From assembly GCA_002343545.1 (NCBI GenBank), contig DDRA01000097.1, forward strand, positions 11,408-26,874: 15,467 nt of DNA, given 5' to 3'. The DNA comes from Bacteriovoracaceae bacterium UBA2428 (GTDB lineage Bacteria; Bdellovibrionota; UBA2428). Made by a program: the position numbers and the translations under genes. Below are positions 1 to 6,388 of this stretch, piece after piece (the first letter of the stretch is position 1; each line of letters opens with the position of its first letter). The notes beneath the pieces are model-generated. The model was not told the origin of the DNA and ran no database searches. It saw nothing but the letters and a program-made list of their open reading frames with translations.

Positions 1-74
1 GACCCCCAGCTTCGTAAAGCGGGGGTCGTGGGCCTCGCCGGCCGCATTCAATCCCCATCCTTGGCTCCATTTTT
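1..74 (+). repeat. tRNA-Thr(CGU) 3'-half repeat, copy 1 (with 14-nt insertion)
   Basis: Seen: a GACCCCC/GGGGGTC hairpin is followed by tRNA-like blocks. These are anticodon loop TTCGTAA (11-17, anticodon CGT), AGCGG, variable loop GGGTC, T-stem strand GTGGG (28-32), T-loop TTCAATC (47-53), CCCAT, acceptor strand CCTTGGC (59-65), discriminator T and CCA (67-69), then a T-run. A 14-nt GC-rich insertion (33-46) splits the T-arm in this copy. The copy begins at the window edge, so any upstream arm is unseen. Inference: a relic or attachment site derived from the 3' half of tRNA-Thr(CGU), not a working tRNA. Confidence 0.85.
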
Positions 75-75
75 C

Positions 76-978
76 TCAGATCGATTTCCGCAAAGCTTCT
101 AGGACGATTTCACACCGCTTCGGTAACTGCTCGCCGCGACGACGCACTAAGTGAACCTCGCGGCCCGTCGCTTCGCGAAGTTGGGGGCGATATTCGCGGA
201 GGGATTTCTCGCGAAGCTCGGCTTCCACGCATTGACAGGGCGCAATAAGGACACCCGCGCCCGCCCGGCATGCCTGAAGGGCACCGGCCAAAGTTCCTAT
301 CGATATAGATGGAGTTCCCAGCGCTTCCCTGCGCTTCTTTGTGAACCCGTGGGCCCGAGCCCACGCCAAAACCATTGGCTCCCATCCCGGATAAGCGATG
401 AGCCTTGGCCCTTCCCGAGATTCGAGTTCACTCAACAAATCGGCGTGCGCCGCGACTGCCGCGTAGCGCTCCATCGAGAAACGCTCGAATTTCAGTTCCG
501 AATGAGAGCGCTCGCCCACGATAAATCCAAAATCCAACCGGCCTTCGAGAAGGCCCTTCACGATATCGTCGTTGGGCCATATGCCGATCTCGAATCGGAG
601 AAGCGGCATCCGCGCCATCTCGGTCATGATGCGACGGAAGTGCGGCGTCCATTGGCAACTCTCCGGCATTGCGTAGCGAACCAATCCCGAAGGCTCGATC
701 CGCTCCGCTCGTAGCCGTCCAAGAAACTCCGCTTGACGCTCCAGCAGGTCGAGCGACAGCTGGCCCAGATTCCGGCCGAGATCGGTAAGGTGAACGTCAT
801 GTCCAACTCGCTCGAAGAGCCGACCTCCGAGACTGGTTTCGAGTTTGGCGATCCGTTGAGAAACGGTTGGCTGAGCCAAGCCCAAACGCCGCGCCGTCGC
901 CGAAAAGGAACCCGATTCGATCACGTCGCGCAGAACCTGGAGGTCGCGCAAGTCCAAAGGGAGATTTTGAGCATTCAT
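76..978 (-). CDS. LysR-family transcriptional regulator
   Basis: This 300-residue protein has the LysR layout and length. An N-terminal winged helix-turn-helix covers roughly residues 10-70 (SFSATARRLGLAQPTVSQRI, then LFER and LTDLG), and a periplasmic-binding-protein-like effector domain follows. I chose the ATG at 976-978 because an AAGGA Shine-Dalgarno lies 8 nt upstream. The in-frame GTG at 984 is only 2 nt from that site. The gene is divergent from the DJ-1/PfpI gene across an 84-bp gap, the usual arrangement for a LysR protein controlling its neighbour. The effector is unknown. The stop codon lies 6 nt past the CCA end of repeat copy 1, so the gene points into the repeat. Confidence 0.93.
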   Translation of the reverse strand: MNAQNLPLDLRDLQVLRDVIESGSFSATARRLGLAQPTVSQRIAKLETSLGGRLFERVGHDVHLTDLGRNLGQLSLDLLERQAEFLGRLRAERIEPSGLVRYAMPESCQWTPHFRRIMTEMARMPLLRFEIGIWPNDDIVKGLLEGRLDFGFIVGERSHSELKFERFSMERYAAVAAHADLLSELESREGPRLIAYPGWEPMVLAWARAHGFTKKRREALGTPSISIGTLAGALQACRAGAGVLIAPCQCVEAELREKSLREYRPQLREATGREVHLVRRRGEQLPKRCEIVLEALRKSI

Positions 979-1062
979 TTTCACGATCCTTAGTATAGAA
1001 ACAATTGTATTTTCTTATGCTAAACGCTTCCGTATCTTCTCCGCAAGCATAAGGAGAATGTC
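979..1062. promoter_or_regulatory. divergent promoter region with LysR-type dyad
   Basis: The gap between the lysR-like gene and the DJ-1/PfpI gene is AT-rich compared with its surroundings. It carries a dyad centred on CAATTG (1002-1007) flanked by GAAA and TTTC, which is compatible with a LysR T-N11-A box. On the minus strand TATACT (992-997) is a good -10 for the regulator, with no clear -35. On the plus strand an AAGGAG Shine-Dalgarno (1051-1056) sits 6 nt before the ATG of the neighbour. That the regulator binds here is inferred. Confidence 0.45.
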
Positions 1063-2169
1063 ATGAAACGCTTACTATTCGCTCTGCTCGCGCTAACCCC
1101 GCTCTGGACTTCCGCCGCCACCGGGAAGGTCCTCGTCGTCCTCTCGGGGGTCGACTACGTTCGGACCCGTGAGGGAGGTCGGCATTCGACCGGCTACTTC
1201 CTCTCCGAGTTTACGACCCCGGCCCAGATACTCGCTCGGGCGGGTTTTGAACTCGAGATCGCAACTCCCCAGGGACGCCTTCCCGTCTTCGACAAGATCA
1301 GCGACGCTCCGAACTGGTTCAAATCCCCGGAGGAGCACGCCAAAGCCCGGACTTTCCTGGGCTCCGTCCGTAGCTTGCGCGCGCCGCGAAACCTGAACCT
1401 ACTCCGGGATACGGACCTCGCAGCCTACGATGGACTTCTCATCCCCGGCGGCCACGCTGCTATGGAAGACCTCCCTGGAAGCTCTGCCCTAGGACGCATC
1501 CTAAAGAACTTCCACGAGACGGCTAAGCCCACGGCGGCCATCTGCCACGGCCCGGCCGCCCTGCTCGCGGCTCAGCGAACCTACGTGGGATACCGCATGA
1601 CCGTATTTTCGAACGCCGAAGAGAAAGAAGAGGAAGACGCCGGTCACCTGAGCGGCCACATGCGTTACTACGTAGCCGACGCCCTCCGCCGCCAGGGAGC
1701 CAAGATCGAGAACGGACCGAACTGGAAGAGCCACATTGTTCGTGACCGGGAACTCATTACGGGTCAGAACCCGCAGTCCGATCAAGATCTGGCGGAAGCC
1801 TTTTTGGAAGCCCTCTTAGAGAAGGTGTGGAGCCAGCAGCATGCCAAAGTTGTCGATGCTTCGCCTCGTTCCGTTGACTGGAAGCAGGGCTATACGACGA
1901 TTTACGTAGGCGCGCGGAAACCCAACGTGAACGAAACGGAATTCGAGCGACGCCTTGAGCGCCACATCGCACTCGTCAAGCAGACCTTCGGCGGCCCACT
2001 ACGCGGCTACAAAATCTTAAGAACCCGTGATCTCGAGATTGCCTATCAGAACTGGGAAAGCCCCGAAGCCCTCGAGCACACAATCCGTACCCGCGGAGGC
2101 GCCGTTTTGAACGACGCCAAGGGGTTCATGGAAGACGTCCTATTCAAACCAGCCGCCAGCCAACTCTAG
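1063..2169 (+). CDS. exported DJ-1/PfpI-family protein with extra C-terminal domain
   Basis: A 368-residue protein starts with a signal peptide (KR, then LLFALLALTPLWTSAA, about residues 1-19). Residues 21-255 form a DJ-1/PfpI (Hsp31-like) type 1 glutamine-amidotransferase-like fold. Visible elements are the GYFLSEFTTP segment with Glu49, LIPGGH at 126-131, and the nucleophile elbow AICHGP with Cys161 and His162. Members of this class act as glyoxalase III/deglycase-like enzymes or chaperones; the reaction here is not determined. About 110 further residues (from about 258) are not part of the usual family. Their pattern (YTTIYVGARKP, FERRLERHIALV, WESPEALEHTI) resembles a dimeric alpha-beta-barrel/ABM-type fold, which is only an inference. 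The strong Shine-Dalgarno AAGGAG supports the start. The divergent LysR gene is the likely regulator. Confidence 0.88.
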   Translation: MKRLLFALLALTPLWTSAATGKVLVVLSGVDYVRTREGGRHSTGYFLSEFTTPAQILARAGFELEIATPQGRLPVFDKISDAPNWFKSPEEHAKARTFLGSVRSLRAPRNLNLLRDTDLAAYDGLLIPGGHAAMEDLPGSSALGRILKNFHETAKPTAAICHGPAALLAAQRTYVGYRMTVFSNAEEKEEEDAGHLSGHMRYYVADALRRQGAKIENGPNWKSHIVRDRELITGQNPQSDQDLAEAFLEALLEKVWSQQHAKVVDASPRSVDWKQGYTTIYVGARKPNVNETEFERRLERHIALVKQTFGGPLRGYKILRTRDLEIAYQNWESPEALEHTIRTRGGAVLNDAKGFMEDVLFKPAASQL

Positions 2170-2184
2170 ACAGCTAAGGCGACA

Positions 2185-2209
2185 GTGGGAGACTTTGGTC
2201 GACTCCCAC
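2185..2209 (+). terminator. hairpin after the DJ-1/PfpI gene
   Basis: GTGGGAG (2185-2191) and CTCCCAC (2203-2209) form a perfect 7-bp stem with an 11-nt loop, 15 nt after the stop codon at 2169. There is no T-run, so it is a weak intrinsic terminator candidate. Its 3' arm is also the first part of repeat copy 2. Confidence 0.35.
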
Positions 2210-2334
2210 CGGCCTCGCATCGAGCGATCGAAATCCGGTGCGACCCGGGAAATGGCGACACGACCCCCAGCTTCGTAAAGCGGAGGTCGTGGGCCTCGCC
2301 GGCCGCATTCAATCCCCATCCTTGGCTCCATTTT
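2201..2334 (+). repeat. tRNA-Thr(CGU)-derived repeat, copy 2 (full unit with upstream arm)
   Basis: The upstream arm (2201-2256) contains CTCCCACCGGCCTCGCA and a degenerate hairpin and matches the arm of copy 4. The tRNA-like part runs 2262-2330 and ends CCTTGGC-T-CCA, followed by TTTT. It has the same 14-nt T-arm insertion as copy 1 and one substitution (CGGAGGTC instead of CGGGGGTC) in the hairpin and variable-loop block. It separates the DJ-1/PfpI gene from the HExxH gene. Confidence 0.85.
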
Positions 2335-2338
2335 CCGA

Positions 2339-2881
2339 CTAATCCAACATATCTGCTGGCCGAAACTCGAGGGCGTGTTTAGCCACGATCGCCTTCAGCG
2401 ACGCTTCGTGATCCATCACCGTTCGATAGACCCAAGGATAGACATCGATGGTCGAGTATAGCTCGCTGGCTCGAGAGACTCCGAGAAGGCTCCGGAGCGA
2501 TTCAATTTCATAAACCCCGATCAGGAGATGAAGATAAGTCGACCCTTCATCCGTCCCACCGCCCGCCTGGTGCTCCGGGACCTCGGGGAACAAAGTCGCT
2601 ATCTCGGCAATAGCTTTGCCCGTCTTTTGAGGATCTAGACTTTCCACGAACCAATGAAGCTGCTCATGCACGAAAGTCATCAATAGGCGTTCCGGATTCT
2701 CTACATGCCTTGCGTTCATGGTGAGAACCGGATGGCTGTGGGGAATCACCCCCGACTCAATACGAATGTGGCACGTAAAAAGGAACGGACTCAAATCATA
2801 CTGAGCCAATAAGGCTTCGAGCCTCAACCGCGTCAGTCGGCTGCGAGGATTATCCGTTATGAGTTCGATCCGAATCCCCAT
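2339..2881 (-). CDS. hypothetical protein with HExxH motif
   Basis: I do not recognise a named family for this 180-residue protein. It has a single HExxH zinc-protease-like motif, HEQLH at residues 72-76 within LLMTFVHEQLHWFVE, and no signal peptide or membrane segment. The motif suggests a metal-dependent hydrolase of the cytoplasm; this is inference. It is the third gene of a minus-strand run brnT-brnA-this gene, starting 6 nt after the antitoxin stop, so it is probably co-transcribed with the toxin-antitoxin pair. Its stop lies 8 nt beyond the CCA of repeat copy 2. A truncated relative lies in the same position beside copy 4 (6389-6469). Confidence 0.75.
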   Translation of the reverse strand: MGIRIELITDNPRSRLTRLRLEALLAQYDLSPFLFTCHIRIESGVIPHSHPVLTMNARHVENPERLLMTFVHEQLHWFVESLDPQKTGKAIAEIATLFPEVPEHQAGGGTDEGSTYLHLLIGVYEIESLRSLLGVSRASELYSTIDVYPWVYRTVMDHEASLKAIVAKHALEFRPADMLD

Positions 2882-2887
2882 ATCGCT

Positions 2888-3139
2888 TCAAGAGGCCTTC
2901 TTTGCCAACTTCAGAAGATCCGTCGCCTTCGGGTCGACGAGCTCACCGTGGGAATAGCGATGCAGAATACTGCCAATGAACGTTTGGTAAGGAATCCCTA
3001 GCCGCTCCGCTTCGGTACGCAAATCCGCCAGAACCGCGGCGTCGAGACGGATGCTGATCGGCGTCTTGGCCGCCTCATCGCTCGACTTCGCCTTGCCGGG
3101 ACGTTTCTTGAGCTTGTTCAGGTCATATTCCTTTTTCAT
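2888..3139 (-). CDS. brnA: BrnA-like / CopG-type ribbon-helix-helix antitoxin
   Basis: This 83-residue basic protein has a charged N-terminus (KKEYDLNKLKKRPGKAKS). A ribbon-helix-helix core follows at about residues 27-65: ISIRLDAAVLADLRTEAERL, then PYQTFIGSILHRY. Such antitoxins bind the toxin and repress the operon promoter. The start codon lies inside the end of the toxin gene (17-nt overlap), with a GGAAGTGAGAG Shine-Dalgarno region upstream. The toxin-first order and overlap are typical of BrnT/BrnA. The exact subfamily is less certain than the RHH fold, so the symbol is assigned mainly from the partner. Confidence 0.8.
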   Translation of the reverse strand: MKKEYDLNKLKKRPGKAKSSDEAAKTPISIRLDAAVLADLRTEAERLGIPYQTFIGSILHRYSHGELVDPKATDLLKLAKKAS

Positions 3140-3401
3140 AGTCTCTCACTTCCTTCGAGGTCGCTTTGCGGGCCGAGATGATTCGGATGGAGCCTTCGGA
3201 GATCTCGCAGAAAACCACGAGCAGGATCCGCGCTTTCGTAGAATGGCCAATACGCAGAAAGCGATCTTCATTCTCGCTGTGCTCGGGATCGAAGAACTCA
3301 ACCGAGCCGCGGTCGGCCCAAATCGTCTGGGCTTCCTCGAACCAAATCCCATGCTTCTTGAAATTCGCTCGGTTCTTGAGGTCATCCCACGCGAAGTTCA
3401 T
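3123..3401 (-). CDS. brnT: BrnT-family (DUF497) ribonuclease toxin
   Basis: The 92-residue protein shows the BrnT signature: FAWDDLKNRANFKKHGIWFEEA near the N-terminus (in two blocks), an acidic FFDPEHSENEDRFLRIG segment, and the C-terminal IRIISARKATSKEVRDYE. BrnT toxins are RNase-like growth inhibitors held in check by BrnA. I chose the ATG at 3399-3401 because family members begin at the equivalent M-x-F-x-W-D. A longer reading to 3455 would run through a good promoter. No Shine-Dalgarno is visible and the promoter -10 lies only 6 nt upstream, so the message may be leaderless. Confidence 0.9.
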   Translation of the reverse strand: MNFAWDDLKNRANFKKHGIWFEEAQTIWADRGSVEFFDPEHSENEDRFLRIGHSTKARILLVVFCEISEGSIRIISARKATSKEVRDYEKGI

Positions 3402-3407
3402 TTTAAT

Positions 3408-3437
3408 ATTGTATGCTTTTGTATATACGCTCGTCAA
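3408..3437 (-). promoter_or_regulatory. sigma70-type promoter of brnT-brnA
   Basis: Read on the minus strand, TTGACG (3432-3437) and TACAAT (3408-3413) are separated by 18 nt, a near-consensus housekeeping promoter. The -10 ends 6 nt before the chosen brnT start, so transcription would begin at or near the start codon. The short distance to the gene is compatible with autorepression by the BrnT-BrnA complex (inferred). Confidence 0.65.
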
Positions 3438-3472
3438 ATAGACATTCGTGGACATGAGGTGCCATTGAGTGC

Positions 3473-3615
3473 CTCCCAGCGGCCTCGCACAAGAATACCC
3501 GCAAGAACCCTATCCACTAGTTTTCATTTGAGAAATAAGCCATTTGGGGACCTTGACCCCCAGCTTCGTAAAGCGGGGGTCGTGGGCTCAATCCCCATCC
3601 TTGGCTCCAGTTTTT
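3473..3615 (+). repeat. tRNA-Thr(CGU)-derived repeat, copy 3
   Basis: A short stretch of the upstream arm (CTCCCAGCGGCCTCGCA, 3473-3489) remains, then unrelated AT-richer sequence. The tRNA-like part runs 3555-3609 and has no T-arm insertion: stem GTGGG (3582-3586), loop CTCAATC (one change from TTCAATC), CCCAT, CCTTGGC, T, CCA (3607-3609), then GTTTTT. The gene-free stretch 3402-3806 holds, in order, the brnT promoter, this repeat, a long hairpin and the blaI operators. Confidence 0.82.
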
Positions 3616-3703
3616 CCAATACTTAGAACGTCCAACTCGAAGCCAATTTCAGTTGTTTACGGTTTCTCGTTGTACATCGGTTGAACATCGCGGGGCCCAG
3701 ATA

Positions 3704-3737
3704 AAAATCAGAACACCGCTCTCAGAGTTCTGATTTT
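3704..3737 (+). terminator. perfect 11-bp inverted repeat upstream of blaI
   Basis: AAAATCAGAAC (3704-3714) pairs perfectly with GTTCTGATTTT (3727-3737) around a 12-nt loop. The arm ending in TTTT gives it an intrinsic-terminator look. It could stop transcription entering from the repeat side before the blaI promoter, or act as a further protein-binding dyad. It overlaps the expected -35 region of blaI. Confidence 0.5.
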
Positions 3738-3743
3738 CGATTT

Positions 3744-3783
3744 CTACTAGTTTTATAGTAGACATCTACTAGAACTCTAGTAG
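3744..3783 (+). promoter_or_regulatory. tandem BlaI operators over the blaI-blaR1 promoter
   Basis: Two perfect 18-bp dyads of the form CTACTA-N6-TAGTAG lie at 3744-3761 and 3766-3783, 22 bp (about two helical turns) centre to centre. A -10-like TATAGT (3754-3759) lies inside the first dyad; the -35 is poor. BlaI/MecI/CopY repressors bind such dyads as dimers, and the position directly upstream of the blaI-like gene fits autorepression that is relieved when BlaR1 cleaves the repressor. Confidence 0.8.
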
Positions 3784-3806
3784 AGTGATCTCATCCTGGA
3801 GGTCCC

Positions 3807-4202
3807 TTGAGCAAATCGAAGCTCCCCGAAAAGCCCCTGACCGAAGTTGAACTCGAAGTGATGAACGCCATCTGGCGCCTGGGCGAATGCACGATCAAGG
3901 AGGTGCAAGCCGAACTCGCGAGGGAACGCGAGCTCGCCTACACGACCGTTGCAACCGTCATGAAGGTGCTCGAGCAGAAGCACGTGATCGCTTCTCGCAA
4001 GAAAGAGCGCGTGCACGATTACCGCCCGCTCGTCGCCAAAGCGGATTACGAGAAACTCAGTCTCCAGCACCTCGCCAACAACCTCTTCGACGGTAGCCCC
4101 GGATCGATGATCATGCGTCTCTTGGGTGACGAGCGCCTCGCGCCCGAAGAGCTAAAGAAAATCCGCGCCAGCCTGGCGGAGCGCCTCGGAGACAAATCGT
4201 GA
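3807..4202 (+). CDS. blaI: BlaI/MecI/CopY-family repressor
   Basis: The 131-residue protein has the family length and layout. An N-terminal winged helix (about residues 8-75; LTEVELEVMNAIWRLGECT, AYTTVATVMKVLEQK, then HDYRPLV) is followed by a helical dimerisation tail. In the family the DNA-bound dimer is removed by proteolysis when the partner sensor BlaR1 is activated. The TTG start is supported by a GGAGG Shine-Dalgarno 4 nt upstream; I see no better start. The gene overlaps blaR1 by 4 nt (GTGA), so the two are translationally coupled, and two dyads sit upstream. The symbol reflects the family, not proven beta-lactam response. Confidence 0.9.
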   Translation: MSKSKLPEKPLTEVELEVMNAIWRLGECTIKEVQAELARERELAYTTVATVMKVLEQKHVIASRKKERVHDYRPLVAKADYEKLSLQHLANNLFDGSPGSMIMRLLGDERLAPEELKKIRASLAERLGDKS

Positions 4203-6250
4203 CGCTCGAGATTCTCGCCCGCGCCTACTTCCTCACGAACCTCGCGATCATTGTGGGTTACGGCGTTGTGCGTCTCCTACAGCTCTCGGGTGGGCGCCCC
4301 ATTGCGAGACTCCGCATTGCTCAGAGTCTGCTCCTCGTCTCAGTTCTAGCAGTGCCCGCATGGATGGCAATTTCGACCGAAGCGACGCCGATCCTTCGAC
4401 TCCCCGACATGGCGCCGCACGGCGAGACTTCCGTGGCCGCCCCGGTACGTGCCGCGAGCAAAATGCCGCAACTTCGCAACACGACTTCCGCCAAGGTCGC
4501 GGCCGCTCAGCCTGATATTTCCGCCTGGATCTACGATCGTCGTCTGCCGATTGCCGCCGGCCTTTTTATTCTGGGGGTCGTTCTTTCGGCTTCACGCCTC
4601 TTCCGTAACCTCTTCCGTCTCCGCGCCATCCTGGCCCGCGCTCTTCCCATCCGCCGCCAAGGCCGAGTCAATATTCTCCTCTCGGATGACGTGGCCGTTC
4701 CCTTCTCAACTCGAGTGCGCGGCTTCGCCGATGTTGTGCTCCCCATACATCTCATTGGCGTGGAACCCGACTACCGCATCGCACTTCGACACGAGATTCA
4801 GCATCACCGCCAGGGCGACACGCCTTGGGCTCTGCTCATCGAAGCTCTGCAGATCTTCTTTTTCGCCAATCCTTTCCTCTCGCTCTGGAAGCGAGAGATC
4901 CAAGAGCTTCAGGAATTTTCGTGCGACGAGGTCCTCACCGGCCGGAGAGGCATTTCGCCGCGCGATTACGGACTCTGCTTATTACGAGTGGCCGAGTCCG
5001 CCGCCGGATTTCGCGCCGTCTACGCCGGTACCGCGTGGATGGCCGCGACCTCCGGAGGAACGATCGAACTCAAATCCCAATTACGAAGGAGAATCGAAAT
5101 GTTCACGTCCCCCACTACCGGCCGTCAGCGAGTCACTTACTCGATTGGCCTCCTGGCCATCACCCTCGTCGCTTTAGGTGCCTATGCGACCGAGAAAATT
5201 TCTCGTCCGCCCGAAACGGCGCCCGTCAACCCGGGCACGCCCGACTTCGACCCCGAGGTCCAGCGCATCGCCGAACGCGCCCTCAAAGAAGGCCTCGAAA
5301 AGATCCAGGCCAAATCCGGATTCGCGATCGTGGCGGAACCCGGTAGCGGTCGCCTCCTCGCCGCGGCCGAATTCAGCGATGATCCGAGCCACCCCAAGAA
5401 CTGGGCACTTTCGGCACTCGTCGAACCGGCTTCGATTTCGAAAGTCTTTGTGACGGCCCTCGCGCTCGAACGCAATCGCACGACCCTCGACACAACTTAC
5501 GATTGTGGGCGGGGACGCTATACCTACGCCGGACACACGATCCTCGACTACCGCGCCTTCGATAAACTCACGACGGCGGACACCTTGCTCCAGTCGAGCA
5601 ACATCTGCGGTCTCCATATCAGCAAAACTTTGCGGGCCAGCGAGCTCGACCGCGGATTCCGAGATTTCGGTTTCGGCCCGGGGGGTTCCTCCGCGGAATT
5701 CCCGTCGGCTCGCGTCGGCAAGCTCCCCTCTCCGCGAATGAGTGACGAAGAACGTCGGATCGCTTTCAACCTAGGCTACAGCCAGATTGTGAGCAGCCCC
5801 CTCGAAGTGGTACAGGCCTTTGGTGCGATCGCTAACGGCGGACGCCTCATGCGCCCCATCCAGTTCTCGGACGGAGACGATAAGATCCACGTCGTCCGGC
5901 AAGTTCTGAGGGAAGAAGTCGCGCGCGACTTACGCCAAGTCCTGCACGACGTCACCCTCCGTGGGACCGCCAAGGTTATCGGACAACGTCCCTACCGCAT
6001 GGCCGGGAAGACCGCGACGACCAAAGGAACCGACGTGGGTGACGGCAACTGGGGCATGAGCAACGCGGGATCCTTCATCGGGTTCGCGCCGGCTCTCCAG
6101 CCGCGTCTCGTGATCTATGTGGTGACCAACGACCCCGGCACCTCGGAACCTGTCGGCAGCCGCCATGCGGCCCCGATCTTCGCCCGCATCGCCGAGGAGG
6201 CTCTCCGCGCTCGTGGCGTCGCCCCTGATCAGGATACGAGTGGTCATTAG
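4199..6250 (+). CDS. blaR1: BlaR1-like M56 metalloprotease with penicillin-binding-type sensor domain
   Basis: This is a 683-residue inner-membrane sensor-protease. Membrane segments lie at about residues 5-28, 41-58, 115-133 and 314-331. The M56 zinc site is HEIQH (198-202), with EFSCDE (239-244) as the probable further-ligand region. After the last membrane segment, residues about 350-670 form an extracytoplasmic penicillin-binding transpeptidase domain: SxxK (Ser412, Lys415), SSN (466-468) and KTA (604-606, in place of KTG). The opening FAIVAEPGSGRLLAAAEF is the style of FtsI/PBP2-type domains rather than the class-D beta-lactamase-like sensor of classic BlaR1. The expected role is acylation of Ser412 by a beta-lactam, then cytoplasmic cleavage of the BlaI partner. 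No beta-lactamase gene lies next to it, so the target genes are unknown. The GTG start overlaps blaI. Confidence 0.88.
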   Translation: MTLEILARAYFLTNLAIIVGYGVVRLLQLSGGRPIARLRIAQSLLLVSVLAVPAWMAISTEATPILRLPDMAPHGETSVAAPVRAASKMPQLRNTTSAKVAAAQPDISAWIYDRRLPIAAGLFILGVVLSASRLFRNLFRLRAILARALPIRRQGRVNILLSDDVAVPFSTRVRGFADVVLPIHLIGVEPDYRIALRHEIQHHRQGDTPWALLIEALQIFFFANPFLSLWKREIQELQEFSCDEVLTGRRGISPRDYGLCLLRVAESAAGFRAVYAGTAWMAATSGGTIELKSQLRRRIEMFTSPTTGRQRVTYSIGLLAITLVALGAYATEKISRPPETAPVNPGTPDFDPEVQRIAERALKEGLEKIQAKSGFAIVAEPGSGRLLAAAEFSDDPSHPKNWALSALVEPASISKVFVTALALERNRTTLDTTYDCGRGRYTYAGHTILDYRAFDKLTTADTLLQSSNICGLHISKTLRASELDRGFRDFGFGPGGSSAEFPSARVGKLPSPRMSDEERRIAFNLGYSQIVSSPLEVVQAFGAIANGGRLMRPIQFSDGDDKIHVVRQVLREEVARDLRQVLHDVTLRGTAKVIGQRPYRMAGKTATTKGTDVGDGNWGMSNAGSFIGFAPALQPRLVIYVVTNDPGTSEPVGSRHAAPIFARIAEEALRARGVAPDQDTSGH

Positions 6251-6262
6251 TACCCATTGAAC

Positions 6263-6384
6263 GACTCCCGCGGGCCTCGCATCAAGCGATCAAAATCGGT
6301 GCGAGGCCCGGGAAATGACGCCACGACCCCCAGCTTCGTAAAGCGGGGGTCGTGGGTTCAATCCCCATCCTTGGCTCCATTTTT
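6263..6384 (+). repeat. tRNA-Thr(CGU)-derived repeat, copy 4 (best-preserved tRNA half)
   Basis: This copy has the full upstream arm with a perfect hairpin (6271-6310) and the cleanest tRNA-like half. Anticodon loop TTCGTAA is at 6335-6341, AGCGG 6342-6346, variable loop GGGTC 6347-6351, T-arm GTGGG-TTCAATC-CCCAT 6352-6368, acceptor CCTTGGC 6369-6375, T 6376, CCA 6377-6379, then TTTTT. This gives 45 nt matching tRNA positions 32-76, with no insertion. The bases 27-31 (CCAGC) do not pair with AGCGG and no GCCAAGG 5' acceptor strand occurs upstream, so it is not a functional tRNA. Confidence 0.87.
6271..6310 (+). terminator. 11-bp perfect hairpin after blaR1
   Basis: CGGGCCTCGCA (6271-6281) pairs fully with TGCGAGGCCCG (6300-6310); inside the 18-nt loop CGAT and ATCG can pair further. 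It begins 20 nt after the blaR1 stop and could end that transcript, although no T-run follows. It is part of the repeat unit: copy 2 has a decayed version, so it may instead belong to the recombination or RNA structure of the repeat. Confidence 0.45.
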
Positions 6385-6388
6385 CAAA

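Noticed and set aside
3402..3455. Longer BrnT reading frame starting at 3455
   Set aside because: It would read through the promoter boxes and adds 18 residues without family likeness.
6325..6379. A complete tRNA-Thr gene
   Set aside because: The 5' acceptor strand (GCCAAGG), D-arm and a pairing anticodon stem are missing, so only the 3' half is present.
2201..6384. Integron attC sites
   Set aside because: The layout of modules between repeats is integron-like, but the repeat ends do not carry the RYYYAAC and GTTRRRY boxes, and the 3' part is explained in full by a tRNA half.
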